A stretch of DNA of 64,000 nt from Microvelia longipes (GCA_018340805.1 JACMZG010001863.1:22542794-22606793); one strand, 5' to 3'. Positions 1-12,980 are shown, counted from the first letter of the stretch. The notes: generated by a model not told the origin, from the sequence alone. Translations and numbers: made by a program.

Positions 1-518
1 TACAAAAAAATAAAAGTAACACAAATAGGAGCAAATATAAAGTAATCAGTGCATTTCATGATGATTTAGATCAGGAATAACCCTTGCGGGAACCACTTTA
101 CGTGGCAGTGGCAACCGTTGTGCTCTAAGTGGAATCGAAAGTTGGCGATAATTTAATTTAACTTGCAATAATCTTATATAAACTGAGGGCTTCACCTGGA
201 ATGCGTACCCCAGACCTCCGTGGTGTCAAATGTTAAGATCTAACGCTTCGACGACCTCGACCACGGAGGTGGAGGCGGCTCCGTGGTCAAGCTGCCTCCG
301 CGGCTCAATATTAATTAAATATTGATTGAATATTTAAATCAATAATACAGTGTGTTATCACTTCTAACACGTCTTCAGGATCATAACCTTAAATGCTCAA
401 GTCCAGGCAAAGTGGTAGAGGAAGGGCCAAGTACCAGGTCTCTAGAAAAAGAGGGACTAACAGCCCAGAACCATATAGGGGAAATCTCTCTGAACGTTAT
501 TAAAACTTATTTTTGGAG
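1..518. other. No gene seen; GC-rich inverted repeat inside
   Basis: No supported gene. A GC-rich patch at about 240-302 contains a 10-bp perfect inverted repeat, 259-268 against 279-288 (core ACCACGGAG / CTCCGTGGT), in otherwise AT-rich DNA. It resembles the other GC-rich hairpin patches at 14.9, 43.0, 52.5 and 55.5 kb. Confidence 0.5.
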
Positions 519-1044
519 CATGGATATTGAATAAAAGGGATGACGCATTAAGGAACATTGCTAACCCCATGGAAGTTGAATGGGATAGAGAAATAGGAGT
601 AAACTTACCTTCCCCATGGTTATCATGAAAAAAAGGCGCCAAACGCAGGTTATATTTAGCAAGGTTGTCGAGTTTGCTTCTCAACTTTCTTCTGTGCTTC
701 TCGTGATTGTTACATTTGTGGTGCTTGTTAAGTCATTTGTGCTTATTTAATTTTAAAATTTGGACAATACTTAGCCACTTCAGTGAGTGATAATTTAAGC
801 GTGTTGATAACTTTCTCAAGCAATAAACAATGGGAAACTATTGAGAGGTAGGTTTGCCTCTAAAATTTAAAACCTGCGCTGTTATGAGAATTGTAAGCAT
901 GCGCAGTTTTTACCAAGCATGTGCAGTTGGTTTTTGACGTGTGTTTTGTGTTGAATTTTCTATATTTTTTTTGGTTTTCGATAGGGTCACTTTTTTGTAT
1001 GGCAAATCGACTTAGTGCGTCATCGCCTTTATTCAAGATCCTTG
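519..1044. mobile_element. hAT-type MITE, copy 1 (526 bp)
   Basis: Terminal inverted repeats are CATGGATATTGAATAAA on the left and TTTATTCAAGATCCTTG on the right, extending inward through GATGACGCATTAAG / CTTAGTGCGTCATC to about 35 bp. Flanks 511-518 (ttttggag) and 1045-1052 (gttaggag) match at 6 of 8 positions, a decayed 8-bp target duplication. The interior has no transposase. The same element, highly similar along its length, recurs at 49431-49948 in the same orientation. Confidence 0.8.
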
Positions 1045-1052
1045 GTTAGGAG

Positions 1053-1676
1053 GGAACGAATTCTGAGGAAGCTATTCTTGTTCCCCACCTAAAGTGGCAT
1101 AAAGTTTACCAGGAAAAATTGTTTTTCCAGGCCATGTGCTCTCAGTATGTTTGTATAAAAGTTATAATTATAATAATTATATGGTTTGTTCATACACTGG
1201 GTGGTTATGAGTAAAGAGATCACTAGAGTATTTGGATTTTTTCGGTTATATTGATTTATTATACTGTGTAACTTACAGTAAAATATTATAGAGAAAAATA
1301 AATAGAAGATATAGCATAAAATCAAAACATAAATTCAAAAAAGATGACCTACTGGCAGGGAAAGGCTTTTGGAGCTGTGTGCATAACTCAATTTTCAAAG
1401 CAGGATTACGTAGCGGGCTTTTTATTAGTCATAATACATTTCTTGGTGTAGCTCTTTTTAACGTCCACCGATACCTGAGTTCTCTCTCTCCCTCTATCTT
1501 TAACCGATTGTTTTAAACATTTTAAAATGAGTAAAACAATATTGATACAGTCTAATATTATTTTGTGACCTTTTGTATCATTTAAACTGATACATTTTTC
1601 AAACAGTTTAGAAAATATTGTTTTAAAATTTTTAAGAATTCATGTTATACTTGATGTTATGTTGTGAATTATTGAG
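1053..1676. other. Nothing recognised
   Basis: AT-rich spacer between the MITE and the composite repeat. No coding signal or structured repeat that I can support. Confidence 0.5.
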
Positions 1677-2550
1677 AAAAATCGGGTACGGGGCACCTCG
1701 GAACTCTTCCTCACCACGACAGAGTTGCTACGCTTATCCTCTCAACTTCCGACTCGCTTCGCTCGTCCTCATATAGAAGTCGCAGAATTTATAATGCAGT
1801 ATAAATGAAGTGAGTCTTTAGACTCACTTCTCTCGTCCTCAGATGATAAATGCATTAGTTATTTTCTCGACGGTCACCTATCTAGGCACTGATCTCGCTC
1901 GATGCTACTTAACTTTTATGATCCAAGAAAAACCATAGATGTACTAGTCATATTTAAACGAAACTTTGAACAGTTATTTATTACGTCAAGGTATACACTT
2001 GTATCAAATGTCAACTAAAGTTTACAATTTTTAAAAAAAAACGTAGACAAGTCATCTTATAAAAATTGACCTAATGCTAATAATGAGATAAAACGTAGAG
2101 CATAAATTAGTCTTATACATAGCTACATGCGTGCCAAATCTTAAACCGATCGCAACATTTTTCCGTGTTTTATGATTTTTCAAAATTTTCGCTGAGCTAT
2201 TATTGTAGGTTAATGACGTCATTAAAAAATTAATGACTAATAAATATTACTAACTAAGATAAAAAAATATTAATATTATATTATTAATAAAATATTATTA
2301 ACTAACTAATAAAAATTAATAACTCAACTGCACCTATAGATTGATTTTTGTACAAAGTATCAATTCTGTAACGTAAATACTCTAGGAGCTACGATGATGA
2401 CTGACACACACATACACAAACACACACACACTTACAGACAGACACGGATCTAAAACATTAGAAACGGGTAATTCAGGTGATATCCCCATTTCATAATTTT
2501 TGCTAACACAATACTTTTCTTTATACCTACGGTATATGAGGAAAAGTAAA
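1677..2550 (-). repeat. 5S-rRNA-containing composite repeat, longest copy
   Basis: Read on the minus strand, this unit runs from an ACTTTTCCT-type end (near 2550), through a CA/TG-rich stretch (2400-2440), a weakly conserved block with a GCACGCATGTAGC-type motif (about 2125-2140), a 5S rRNA-like segment at 1867-1915 (TTAAGTAGCATCGAGCG..., GTGCCTAGATAGGTGACCG), then GAACGAG/GAGCGAAGCGAG motifs, to the terminus CCCCGTACCCGATTTTT. Most other copies in the window are pieces of this structure. Confidence 0.75.
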
Positions 2551-5500
2551 AAGTTAAACTTACTCAGCAAATTAATATTTCCCTCAAAAACTAGACTGCA
2601 AGAATAACTGCAAAGATTAAGTTTGTTAGAGCTTAGTTTGAGTAAAGAGGAAACTGTTTTCTTCTTTAGAGGCAAGGATTCCTTGTACAAGGATTTTATC
2701 CTTGTAGAAAGATTGTCTCTAGTATGCTGTTGGAACAAGGGTATGTTAGGACGAGTTGAGTTTACTGAAGGGTTTGAAGAGTCAAGCCAGACTCCTTCCG
2801 CCCTACTTACCTTTCAGATGCTTAGTGTTGGAACTTCCTCTGCCAAGCCTTTCTATGTAGAGGCAATGTCTTTCAACAGAGAGTACAAGATATATAAGAG
2901 AAAATCCATAATACATTCCTCTCAGATACAGATAGATAGAGGTTTCTTTAAAGAACCCTTCCTTTCAAACTTGAAACCCTACTTCTCTTGACGACTCTTG
3001 CTAACGAGTCACCACAACTGAGCAAGAATGTTGTTTCTAAAGCTTAATTATTCCATCGCATGAATTAATTAATTTTGACAACCTCTATGCTTTGATTGCA
3101 CTATCTAATTTATAGGTGCCTTGCTTTTCAACGTTTTGATTACAGACTTGCGTAGAGTTCTATTTGGGAATCAAAGCATTGATTGCTCATTGATCTTTAA
3201 AGCTCTATAATTAAAGCACAAGTTCATCTTTTATTCAATTTGAGGTGCTATTTTACCTACTAAAACTAATGAATACGTGAATAACAGAAAGATCTGAAAA
3301 AATCAGGGGTTACAAATCATAAATACATTTTGTCAGAAAGTTTAATTTATCATACTTAATTCTTTTGAAGGCGATTTTCATTTGAAATGCTGCTTTAAAC
3401 TTACAATGAACACTTGAGAGGCGAAACGTCTTATAATGATTTTAGAAAGCAGCTGGAAAGAACTCTTAGTTGAGGATACAAGCTGGACGTCTCAGAGGAA
3501 TGAAGAAAAAAGTTCATCGAGTGGCTGCTGTAAGGAAGACTTTCCATTGCCCATACAAGACCGTTATACTTCAGGATTCTCGAGTTACTGGCCGTCGTCC
3601 TATAGATCAACCGATTCAAGAACCAGTACCAGAACCTGATATAAAATGCACGATTTCATGCCACCATAATCTTCAGACAGATAAAACTATAAGTTATTCT
3701 GCAGTGAAAAGCTGCACTCTGAGACCGTAGATGATCTCATTTTGCCTTCAATCGTAGTCATTGTGATTGAACGCAAATCATATGTTTTGCTTGAAGAAAA
3801 AAAAATGATTGATTATATTAGCCTTTCATTAATTTCTATAATTTTATTAAAACGTTCTTGCTGGTTAACAACTATAACGGCAACTTGAAAAAATTAACAT
3901 AAGATTATTATGTTTAAACTTTTTATTCAAATACATTTCTGCTGACGTTATGACAAATTAACACGATGGCACGAGAATGCTTGGTTTTAATGTATAACTT
4001 TAAATGTTAGTGGTAGCAATATGTTTCTAAAGTTATGGTTAAGTTAAATACTTGATCTTTAGTCATGTTATAAATGTTAAAGTTTAAATCAGGAAAGGCC
4101 AAGTTAGGAACTGTGTAAAAGAATTCTGTAGTTTGAAATGAGCTTGTGAGACTTATTCAGTATGAAATCCTAGAAGAGTGATGTAAAAGACAACGATCTC
4201 CTTGAAAACTCAACATCTACTTATATTACAGAAGTGACTCAACCACTGCAGTACTATATCTCTACTCAGCAGATTTATCAAGAAACGACGGCACGTGGGC
4301 TTCAGTACGAGGAAGATGTGTCCCAATACATTCTAGTTGTATCAAACAGCCGCTTGGCAGCAGGACTGAATCGAGAGTTCTCTCTAATATCTTTTAGATA
4401 GAACTCATGCTGGTTATTCCACACCCTTACAGTGACCTACTTATCTCTTCTTCTAACACTGGTTTTGTTAGAAAGAAGAGTCACTGACAGATAACAGATA
4501 TAAGAGTTTCTTTTCAATCCCTCCTGGGAACAATCATCCTTATCATTTCCCTGACTCAAACCGTTCAAATAGTGATAAGCATATTTTTTCTTATCACTTT
4601 GCTTTATTTTTAAAGAAAAAATTAAAGGTGTGACTAAACGACGAAGTTAAATGATAAGCAACTAATGACTCAATTATGATTTAAAATGCTACGGAAAAGT
4701 ATACTTAAACTTTTTTGACACTATTTTGATTTCGGTACAAATTAACATTTCAGTTATCTGCTTCTACAAATATTTGCGTACAACTAAAGTTACCATAATG
4801 ATTCAACTGCTCTTTTTGACTATTAACCCTTTTAAAAATAAAGTATTTTATGATAGACAAAAACACTTGGGTAATAACTGACTATAGATTAAAGCAATAG
4901 TGAGCACGTGGTGGTTGTGAACAATGAAGACGCGTACAGTCGGTTATCATAAGCTTATTTTTATTTGGAATTTATTTAGCTTATTTTTGTTGATTGCATT
5001 TTGTTTAAAATTAAAGAAACATCGCGAACTAACAACATATTTTTTGTGGTACGTGTAATTTTGTTGAACTCCATTCTATACGACTTGACTTGGAGGCTTA
5101 AATTAAGCAATACTAACAAATACTTAACTTTGTACATAGCAACATCTGCTCAAGCTTTTCTAATTAAGTTTAAATAATGAACTGAATAGTTCATTTATTA
5201 TTTTTAAAGAATTATTTGTCGCTAGATCCCTACTCCACCTATTATAGATTTTTGATAGGACTAGAGCCATGAAGTTGGGCTAATTTGTGTCGTAAATATT
5301 TAATATTGTGCTGGCCCCGTTTCAGAGATATTTAAGTTTAAAATTTGGGGTATAGGATGATGCTAAGGGTCCAAAAAAAGGGGGGATTTTCAAGGGTTTT
5401 CATTGCCTTAGGGGAATGAAAACTATAATATTAAATCGGCATGTAATTATTTTAGCTTTAATCTAATGATAAAAATGAATGAATGAAAAGACGACAGTAT

Positions 5501-7539
5501 ATACTTTGTGGCGAAAAGACTTTCGGTACATCGAAAATAATAAAATGTCAGCTTTTGAGGGTTCAAAGTATGTTTAATGGCGACGAATATAGAAAGTTAT
5601 CCCCTAGTCTCTACAGTTCTCGTTGTCTATACTTTTTTTTCATTGCGGTGAAAAATATAATTTATTAGTTACTTTTTTCGTAGATGCAAATGTCATAATA
5701 GAATACAACCATTGCGATGTAATTTATTTATGTTTTAAGGGATGGCGATCTAAAAAGATATTAAAATAATTAAATATATTGCCTTTTGAAGGCTTGCTAT
5801 TGCTTATTTAAATATTTAAAATTTCCTAAATACCTGCTGCATTTAATACCAAATAGTACCAATATATTTGTATGATTTTTATCCTCCAATTATAAAATAG
5901 TTTATAGTTTCTAAAAGAACAGGTTTATTTTATCTATCTGTATATAGAGGACTTATCTAGGTCTTCTTTCACTGTAGGTCTGACCCTTTGGCTCTTAGAA
6001 AATCTCTTGTGGATAAAGGAGTCTAGAAAGGGTTTTATTGATCGCGTTCCAGCCAACCTAAGTTCAGAGAAATAGAAGCCCCGAGAGGTAAAACTCTTGT
6101 AGAACTCTTACAGTGACTGTAGCTGATTCAGGCCAGATGGCACGAAAAGGCCTCTCTGTCCTTCAACTCCTGCTCTACCGCCCTTTTCCATTACCTTAGC
6201 TTCAGCTTTACTCTATTCAACTACTAACTTTAAGCTTTTCCTAAACATTTTGCCTCAATAATTTCAATAAATCAGAGCGGGTATCACCGAATAAATTGTT
6301 TTAACACCAATCGAGCTATTGCCTAATTTAAATTATTCAAAAGAGCAATAATTTTGCTTAGCTATAATTTATTTATATACATGAAGGACTTTAATATTTT
6401 TTAAGGGATCATTACCAACAAGGACTGAATTTTCATAGTTTTGACTTAAATAACCGATTTTTGAGGACGAGCGAAGCTAGGTCGAAGGAATATGCTCATG
6501 GGCAACAGGTGTCTGACGTCAGAGGACGCGCGTAGAGTACCGGCTGGTAAATTTTAGAATTGGAATTCTGGATACTGGTTTGTATTCTCTGTACACAAAC
6601 CTATTACAAAAAGAATCTTATTCAACATTATAGCAGTATTGCCAAATGATTACATATTTTAATTATTGGTTAGTACTATTAAATTCAATTTCATATAGCC
6701 AAGTGAAAATAGTATCTCAGGTGTCAACCCCGTGTCAAGAAGGTAGTTTCATTAAGCCCCAGTTAGTTGTAACACACAACGCTTTCCAAAATGTAGCTGC
6801 TTTGCAGCCAGATGGCCGCCGGAATCCTAACTTTTTGGATGGATTCCTAAAGCTCGAGTAAAACATGCAGCAAAATTGAGCAATATCGATTGCTCGATTC
6901 GCTGCATAAGCAAGGTCGATATGTTTCGTCCGTTCCGCTGCACAAGGTTATATTTATCACGCTGGTTTTAAACACTTTTTGACTTTTATATGGAATGAAG
7001 TTTTTAACATCCTCACGAAGAAAGATAACAAAACCTAAATGAATCACGTGGTTACATAGCATCAACGTAATATCACGTGGATTACCTCCAATTCAAAAAG
7101 AGGTAAGGGAGATTCATACAGCGCTAGGTTTGCAACATGCAGCGGAAAAAAAGAGAAACAGCTTTGGAAACGGTTGAAGTAATTAGGTGTGATTTTACAA
7201 AATTATTCTAGGGCAAGGGAGGGGGTAGAATAGTCGCTATGTTTACTTTGTGTCGCATTTAATTGCTCACTTTTAGTTGGATAAAATTCTTTAAATTTCC
7301 TAAAGTTTTTAAACAAAACTATTAAATCAACTATAGAAACAATTTTTGGTGTCAGTATTGAGTGAGCTATTTTAGTCCTCGGGCGATTAAATGGTTTATT
7401 TGATTAGTGACCATAATTTGTCTGCAATATCTACTCTCATAAGGACTGAAGTCAAAACTAAACAGTCAGTCCGACGAATTTCAATAATAAAATTGTAGGC
7501 CTTTCTTTTATTAGGTGGATAAACCTTCTAATGTTTTTT
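2551..7539. other. Long gene-free stretch
   Basis: Open stretches at 2623-2991, 3436-3730 and 6646-6861 show no family resemblance, splice context or codon pattern that I can defend. The segments near 2750-3000, 4300-4560 and 5930-6230 share a similar CT-rich character (runs such as CTCTTGACGAC) and may be remnants of one old repeat. A lone GAGGACGAGCGAAGC motif lies near 6460. Confidence 0.45.
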
Positions 7540-7620
7540 ACTTCGTACTTAGTATGTACGAAGTATCATACGAAGTAAATCTCTTTAATTTACTTGCTAG
7601 TGCAAGTAAATTAAAGAGAT
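7540..7620. repeat. Two adjacent perfect hairpins
   Basis: First hairpin: arms 7540-7548 and 7556-7564 (ACTTCGTAC / GTACGAAGT) with a 7-base loop. Second: arms 7579-7597 and 7602-7620, 19 bp and perfect, starting ATCTCTTTAATTTACTTGC, with a 4-base loop. Confidence 0.75.
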
Positions 7621-8469
7621 ATATGTAAAAAATTGGGCTAGTCGGAGATCATTCAGAATCTTTTAATCTGAAATGACACGCATGCTTTATACTTATCATT
7701 TTTTTCACGTTTATTTGATAATAAATCGAGTTTAGTTTGAATTACGTGCTATTGAAGAATTTCAGAAGAAGTATTTTTTGTTTCTTCTAATACCAACGAA
7801 ATTGATAAAATAAAGACACTTATATTTTATAAATAAAAAGCTTTAATGTTATTATCTCGGGGAGTACTTGACTTATGTCGTAACCTGACGAACGACTGCC
7901 GACTAATAAATTGTCCTCCATCTTGTCAAAAAGAACTCTATCATGCCACACACCTTTATGATGTATATTCTTTTCCTTTATCTATATGACCTCTTCTATT
8001 CATAAAAACGTTCTTATCTTCGTTTTTAGTTCTTTATGGTTAAGTGGCACACTTAAATAAAATATCAAAATTATAGAAAACCCCAAGAAAGACACGCATG
8101 GAATTGCACGTAGGCATTTTATGCCATGGAGATAAAAAAATGCAAATGTGTACCTTAAATACGCAAATAAGTATTGCATGTTTAAAAAGAAATATTTTAT
8201 GGATTATGAATGTTACTTTATTTAATCAAATTTTAAAATTTGAAGATGATTGAATGAAAAGAATTACTGTTGTTGAAAAATACTATAACCGAGATTTTCT
8301 TTCCTATTATTGCTTGACAAATTGTCTGGCAAAAGCCTGAACTTTACAGCTAAGTTTTTTCCTACAGTTTAAAGTTATCTGAAACATTTCAGAAAGTTCA
8401 TAACTGCTTCAAATAGCCTTGATTCTTTTTAAGACTATATTATATAAAAGTGTATTTTATGTATAGTAT
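7621..8469. other. Nothing recognised
   Basis: AT-rich sequence with no supported gene or clear repeat. Confidence 0.45.
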
Positions 8470-8614
8470 GACACGCGGTTAAAATCTGATGACAGCGGCG
8501 GAGAATGGTGTTGGCCTAATACGAAATTGTGGGTGTGGTTTAACAGTCAGAGCTAACTTCATTGGCTCCCTCGTAATATTTTCCCTCGCTGTTGACTGAT
8601 TTTAGCCGAGTGTC
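8470..8614. mobile_element. Short TIR element (MITE family B), copy 1
   Basis: Ends are GACACGCGGTTAAAATC...TGACAGCG and CGCTGT.GACTGATTTTAGCCGAGTGTC, inverted repeats of about 28 bp with a few mismatches. The internal phrase CTAACTTCATTGGCTCC recurs in the same orientation in the copy at 39239-39400. No coding capacity. Confidence 0.7.
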
Positions 8615-9691
8615 AAAGTATAAAAGAACTACAACTGTGTGTAAATTTGAAAATTCCTGGACGTGATCACAAAAAGCTATCTGGATTTCAATGAGAGCTG
8701 TAAAAATAAAACCATAGGTGTGCTAGTATATCATACATAGACTCTAGTTTAATCAATCTAATTTTAAGTGTAAATAAACAAACATACATAAAATATAATA
8801 TAATAAACAAACATATCGAAAACTACTCTTGTCGCTTTTTACTCTTTTCAGTGAAAAAGCTGTGTGAATAAATATTTTTATTTAGTTTTATATGAATACT
8901 CTAAACTAAAGCGTAATTTAGGGTTTTTTTCTGAATTCCAAACTTAAAGTTTCTGAGTTTAATATTACTAATTCCGCTCACAATAGCACTTAATTGATAA
9001 AGTTGTTTCTCAGTTATAGTAACATGTTATGCTTACAGTTCTGTATCCGTTTAGAAAGGAGGTTCCGTTCTGTTAGTTTAGCTAGATGTAGGTAATTTGG
9101 TGTAATTTTGAAAGGTATACACTACAGTTGCCACTCCCTTTACTATTCTATCTCTAGGTAGTTTAATATGACCCATTTCTATCGATTTTGTACATCCAAT
9201 ATAGCCTTTCCTATTCTTGAGGGCAAACATAGTTGGCTTCCTTTGCAGTATGGCTTCAAGCTCCAGCTACCCGCATAATCCTTCCCACTCTGTATTACCA
9301 ACTCATTATTTTTACTCCATCCCGTCTCTACTCGTTCTAAAAATGTTTAAAATTACTTTATATCCATGGAACGAAATTTAAATAATTATTCCTTAATTAT
9401 TTAAGGAATCAATTTAGTTTATAAAATAAATGAATGAACTTGCAAAAAACTATAATTTTTTTTAATTTTTATACTTAAAACAAGTATTACTTAAATATCC
9501 AATCCTTTAAAATAGTGCCAATGATGAGGAGGCAGAAATTCTTAGTGTTGGTTAGATATTTTAAAAATTAAATCAATTATTATACTTTTGAAAAATTAAG
9601 AAAACTATGTTGGCTACCTTAAAATTTATACAATGCAATCAATTGGAAAAAATGACTTAATTTTGATTATAATATACTCTACAATAAAAAA
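8615..9691. other. Nothing recognised
   Basis: AT-rich spacer; no supported feature. Confidence 0.45.
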
Positions 9692-9719
9692 ACCGTACAA
9701 AAAAACTTTTTTGTACGGT
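9692..9719. repeat. Perfect 13-bp-arm hairpin
   Basis: ACCGTACAAAAAA and TTTTTTGTACGGT separated by two bases. On either strand it reads as a GC-containing stem closing on an A/T run. Confidence 0.7.
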
Positions 9720-9835
9720 AAAGAGAAAGGAAAATCTATAACGTTGCAACTTCGTCTCTTAACTTAAATTTAGTTTTTAAATATTAAATACACTTTTTTG
9801 CTTTTCCTCTCGCACTACCATCTACATAAAAATAT

Positions 9836-10262
9836 CTGGCGTGGTGGTCCGCAGCTGTGCGAATTTCCGTTGGAATCCTTTCTATCTTGCGCATCAATCT
9901 AGTTCTTGCTCTGGTTTTAAATGTATGCTTCATAGTCGGAACAGTAAAACTTTTACTTGTCTGTTAATGCATGGATTATTCAAAGGAAGTGCGCATAGGT
10001 TATCTAAACTATGCTTGCCCTTGCATAATGAATACTGCACTACATTTTAGACAGTCATAGAAAGATTAGTTCACGCTAATCTACAAATTTTTTAGCTCAT
10101 TCCCTTTGAAAAATCCAAATCGACAGACAAGTAAAAGCGGTACTCTTCCGACTATGAAGCATATATACATAAAATCTAAGCAAGAACCAAGAACTGAATT
10201 GGTGCGCAAGAAAGCAAGCATTCCAAAGGAAATTCGCCCGGCTTTGGACCACCGCACCATAA
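9836..10262. mobile_element. Foldback element, family F copy 1
   Basis: A long imperfect inverted repeat: left arm 9836-9992 and right arm 10098-10262, about 160 bp each, around a ~105-bp centre. Matched blocks include GGTGGTCC, CGAATTTCC.TTGGAAT, CTTGCGCA.CAAT, ATGCTTCATAGTCGG and CTTTTACTTGTCTGT. An open stretch at 9841-10050 lies inside the arm and is not taken as a gene. Confidence 0.75.
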
Positions 10263-12459
10263 TTTTATCATAATGTCTGTCTATGTATAATTTAAAAGTA
10301 TGTCTGCGTCACGCATTGATCCTATGTATTTATGCTAGAGAGTTAAAACTAGATGCAAAAATGAACTCTTAGGTCTACTTAATCTTATTACTATAAGTTA
10401 ATTAATTCTGTTTAATTCTGCTTGAAACTTTGTAAATCTAAAATACTTTATTAACGACACCAACTTCGTCTCTCCACCAATAAGCTTTATTAACTCTAAG
10501 CAGAGCCGGCTTATGGCCAAAAAAAATACTTTATATTATTTTTTTTCGTTTTGTTAACTGCAGCTCTCTCTTTACCTTATGAAACAAGCAGGCCGATGAA
10601 GCCATGAACTTTAAGGGGGCTTAGCCTAAGGAGTAGTTGTGATGCAGGTCCATAACATCTTGCCTGACGGCAGACTGCAGGTGTATATTGAACCATCTGC
10701 TAGCATCTCATCGTACCAGTACCTAATCATAACATCTGCTTCATCCTGATATCCTTACCAACATAACTTACAGGTATTTTTTATGTCCCATCCTCTGTCC
10801 ACTTCATTGATCCATATCCTATTCTAAATCAGATTTAAGTAACTGAATTTAGTGTTTACCTACTTAATTATGATTAAACTTATTATTTTTACGATTTTCC
10901 CAAGAAATTTTAATGAATTTCTTATAATCAAACTTGAATTTGAACTTATTGCCCTAAATTTCACAATTTCCGGAATATTGTACTCTTTAAATTCATCTAA
11001 AGAGAGAATTCAAAAATTAAAATTAAAATGTCCAAGATTTAAGTTTATACAATGGTTTTTTATGCAATGGAAATATTTTCTTAGATTAAGTTTAATTTGT
11101 CTTTTATAAGATGCAAATGTTAGATTATGTTAGGTACCTTTTGCATTTTCGTCAGGTTTAAGTTAACTTATTCAATTAATAACTAATTTTATATTGACCA
11201 TTCGACAACGAAGGAAATGGGAGAAAAAATTAGTTTTTCAATATGTTTATATTATTTAAACCTTTTTCTTATTGAAATCTTGTTACACATGGTAATTTTA
11301 ACATATCAAAAAAGTTTAGTGTAGAAGTGCCTATTATTGTTTGGACATAAGTGTGAAGCTATAAGTTATAAGGAAATGCGTGTAGTGTAGAAAGCAGTAT
11401 GTGCAATACCAGGTGACCCATTCCCTATCATGTTTATATCAAGAGAAATCAATAATAGAGAAGGTTACGTCTTAATGATTATTGCATCTGGGAACACCTA
11501 TATAGAGAAGCTTCAGGATAGTAAAGTGAGATACTAGTGACAGATGTAAAAGGTCTGTCAGAAATTCCTGTCTCAGAGTGTGTCACTGCAACTGACACAG
11601 CGGTTGTTTTGACAAATCTCCCCCTCTCGACAGAACTCGTAGTTGAGTTGCCAAAGCCATCTCTTCACTTCAGACATGGAGTATAGTTGAAGGATAGAGT
11701 TATACACAGATAAAGAGCTTTATATTACCATAGCAACCAGGATGACCCACATCCTGTATATGCTTGTATACTATGTGTTAAACCATTCAAATCAAGAACC
11801 AAAACTCGACCATAATATACGACTTCAGAATAATATTATACTCATCGAGACTCTTTTCTACTCGATTCGAATTCGATACTTGATATCTTTGTTATCTTTG
11901 CATCGCTCAAGAGATTTTTCTCAATTTTATACTTTTGTTGATGAATTTATTAAAAAAGCTATAATAATATTGAATTAATACCCAGCTTGATGATAATAAT
12001 AATAATAAAGCACACAGCTAGTTATTTGTTTAAAGCAAATGTATTGATAAGAAGAATAGTACTTTCGTAAAAATGTATTTAAGAACCACTTATTTATGCA
12101 ATAAAATTACTTTCATGGGCAGACTAAGGGGTGAAAGGGGGGGGGGGAGATCATCCTTCCTAAAAATCACATTATTTTTTTGAATAAATAATGTGCCTCC
12201 TATTTTAATTTTATATTAAATACTCTTTTATATAAATAAAGTTGTAAATGAGCGTATAGGCGGTAGGTATAAATAATTCTAAATGTGTATTTATCAAATT
12301 TAAATCTTTATTAACCTAATTTTAAAGTTATTGATCAACAAAAGGAATAAATTTACCCAAAACACTGGTACCTATGTGTTTTGGGTACACATATGTTGGC
12401 CTGTTTCTATTCGTTTTACTTGTTAAAATTTCGATCCCCAACAAATAATTGTGATGAAT
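10263..12459. other. Nothing recognised
   Basis: Gene-free AT-rich stretch. Moderately GC-richer blocks at 10600-10760 and 11400-11720 resemble neither known coding sequence nor the repeats defined here. Confidence 0.4.
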
Positions 12460-12980
12460 GTAATTTACTTCGTACACACAGCGAATTTAACAGGCGATCG
12501 TATTGCATACGTATGCAATACGGTCAACTAACTTCACGGTTCTTACAGCGTATTTGTTTAATCGATCGAGTAAGATTACGTGATAACGTGATAACTGATC
12601 CCGCCAAAACATGGCGTCTTTTATAGTGAAGGTTCACTTTTGGTTATAATGAAGTTTAAAACAAAAAATATATTTAATTAAATTGTGATTTCTTTACATA
12701 ATAATAAAGTTACACTAAAAAAAATAATATTCCAAAAGCTATTTGATCAAAAACGGTAATATAGAAGTGAAATAAAAGTTCGACGAGAAGGTTATCCGTT
12801 AAATACGATCGTCTCCAAAGGTACATACAGCGTATCGGGGGATCCATCTAGATTCCATCTCCCTAGTTCTAGCGTATGCGATCGGATCCCCTCCGCATAG
12901 TTCATACAGCTAATATTACCGTATTGAGAGATCGTATTCTATACGATCCGCGGATCTAGAAGTGCGTGTGAACGTACTAA
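12460..12980. mobile_element. TIR element (family C), copy 1
   Basis: Left end TTACTTCGTACACAC and right end GTGCGTGTGAACGTA are inverted relatives of each other. The middle phrase AACTGATCC...GAAGGTTCACT and the later GATTTCTTT...AATAATAAAGTTACA are shared, in order, with 18112-18928. It contains a 24-bp perfect palindrome at 12499-12522. Boundaries are approximate. Confidence 0.6.

Noticed and set aside
1867..1915. Functional 5S rRNA gene
   Set aside because: Only the internal/3' part of 5S is present, with gaps and substitutions, and the 5' strand of helix I is missing in every copy.
2623..2991. 122-residue plus-strand open frame
   Set aside because: No recognisable domain, no splice or promoter context, and composition like its flanks.
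3436..3730. Two overlapping open frames of 67 and 86 residues
   Set aside because: No family resemblance; overlapping frames of similar quality point to chance.
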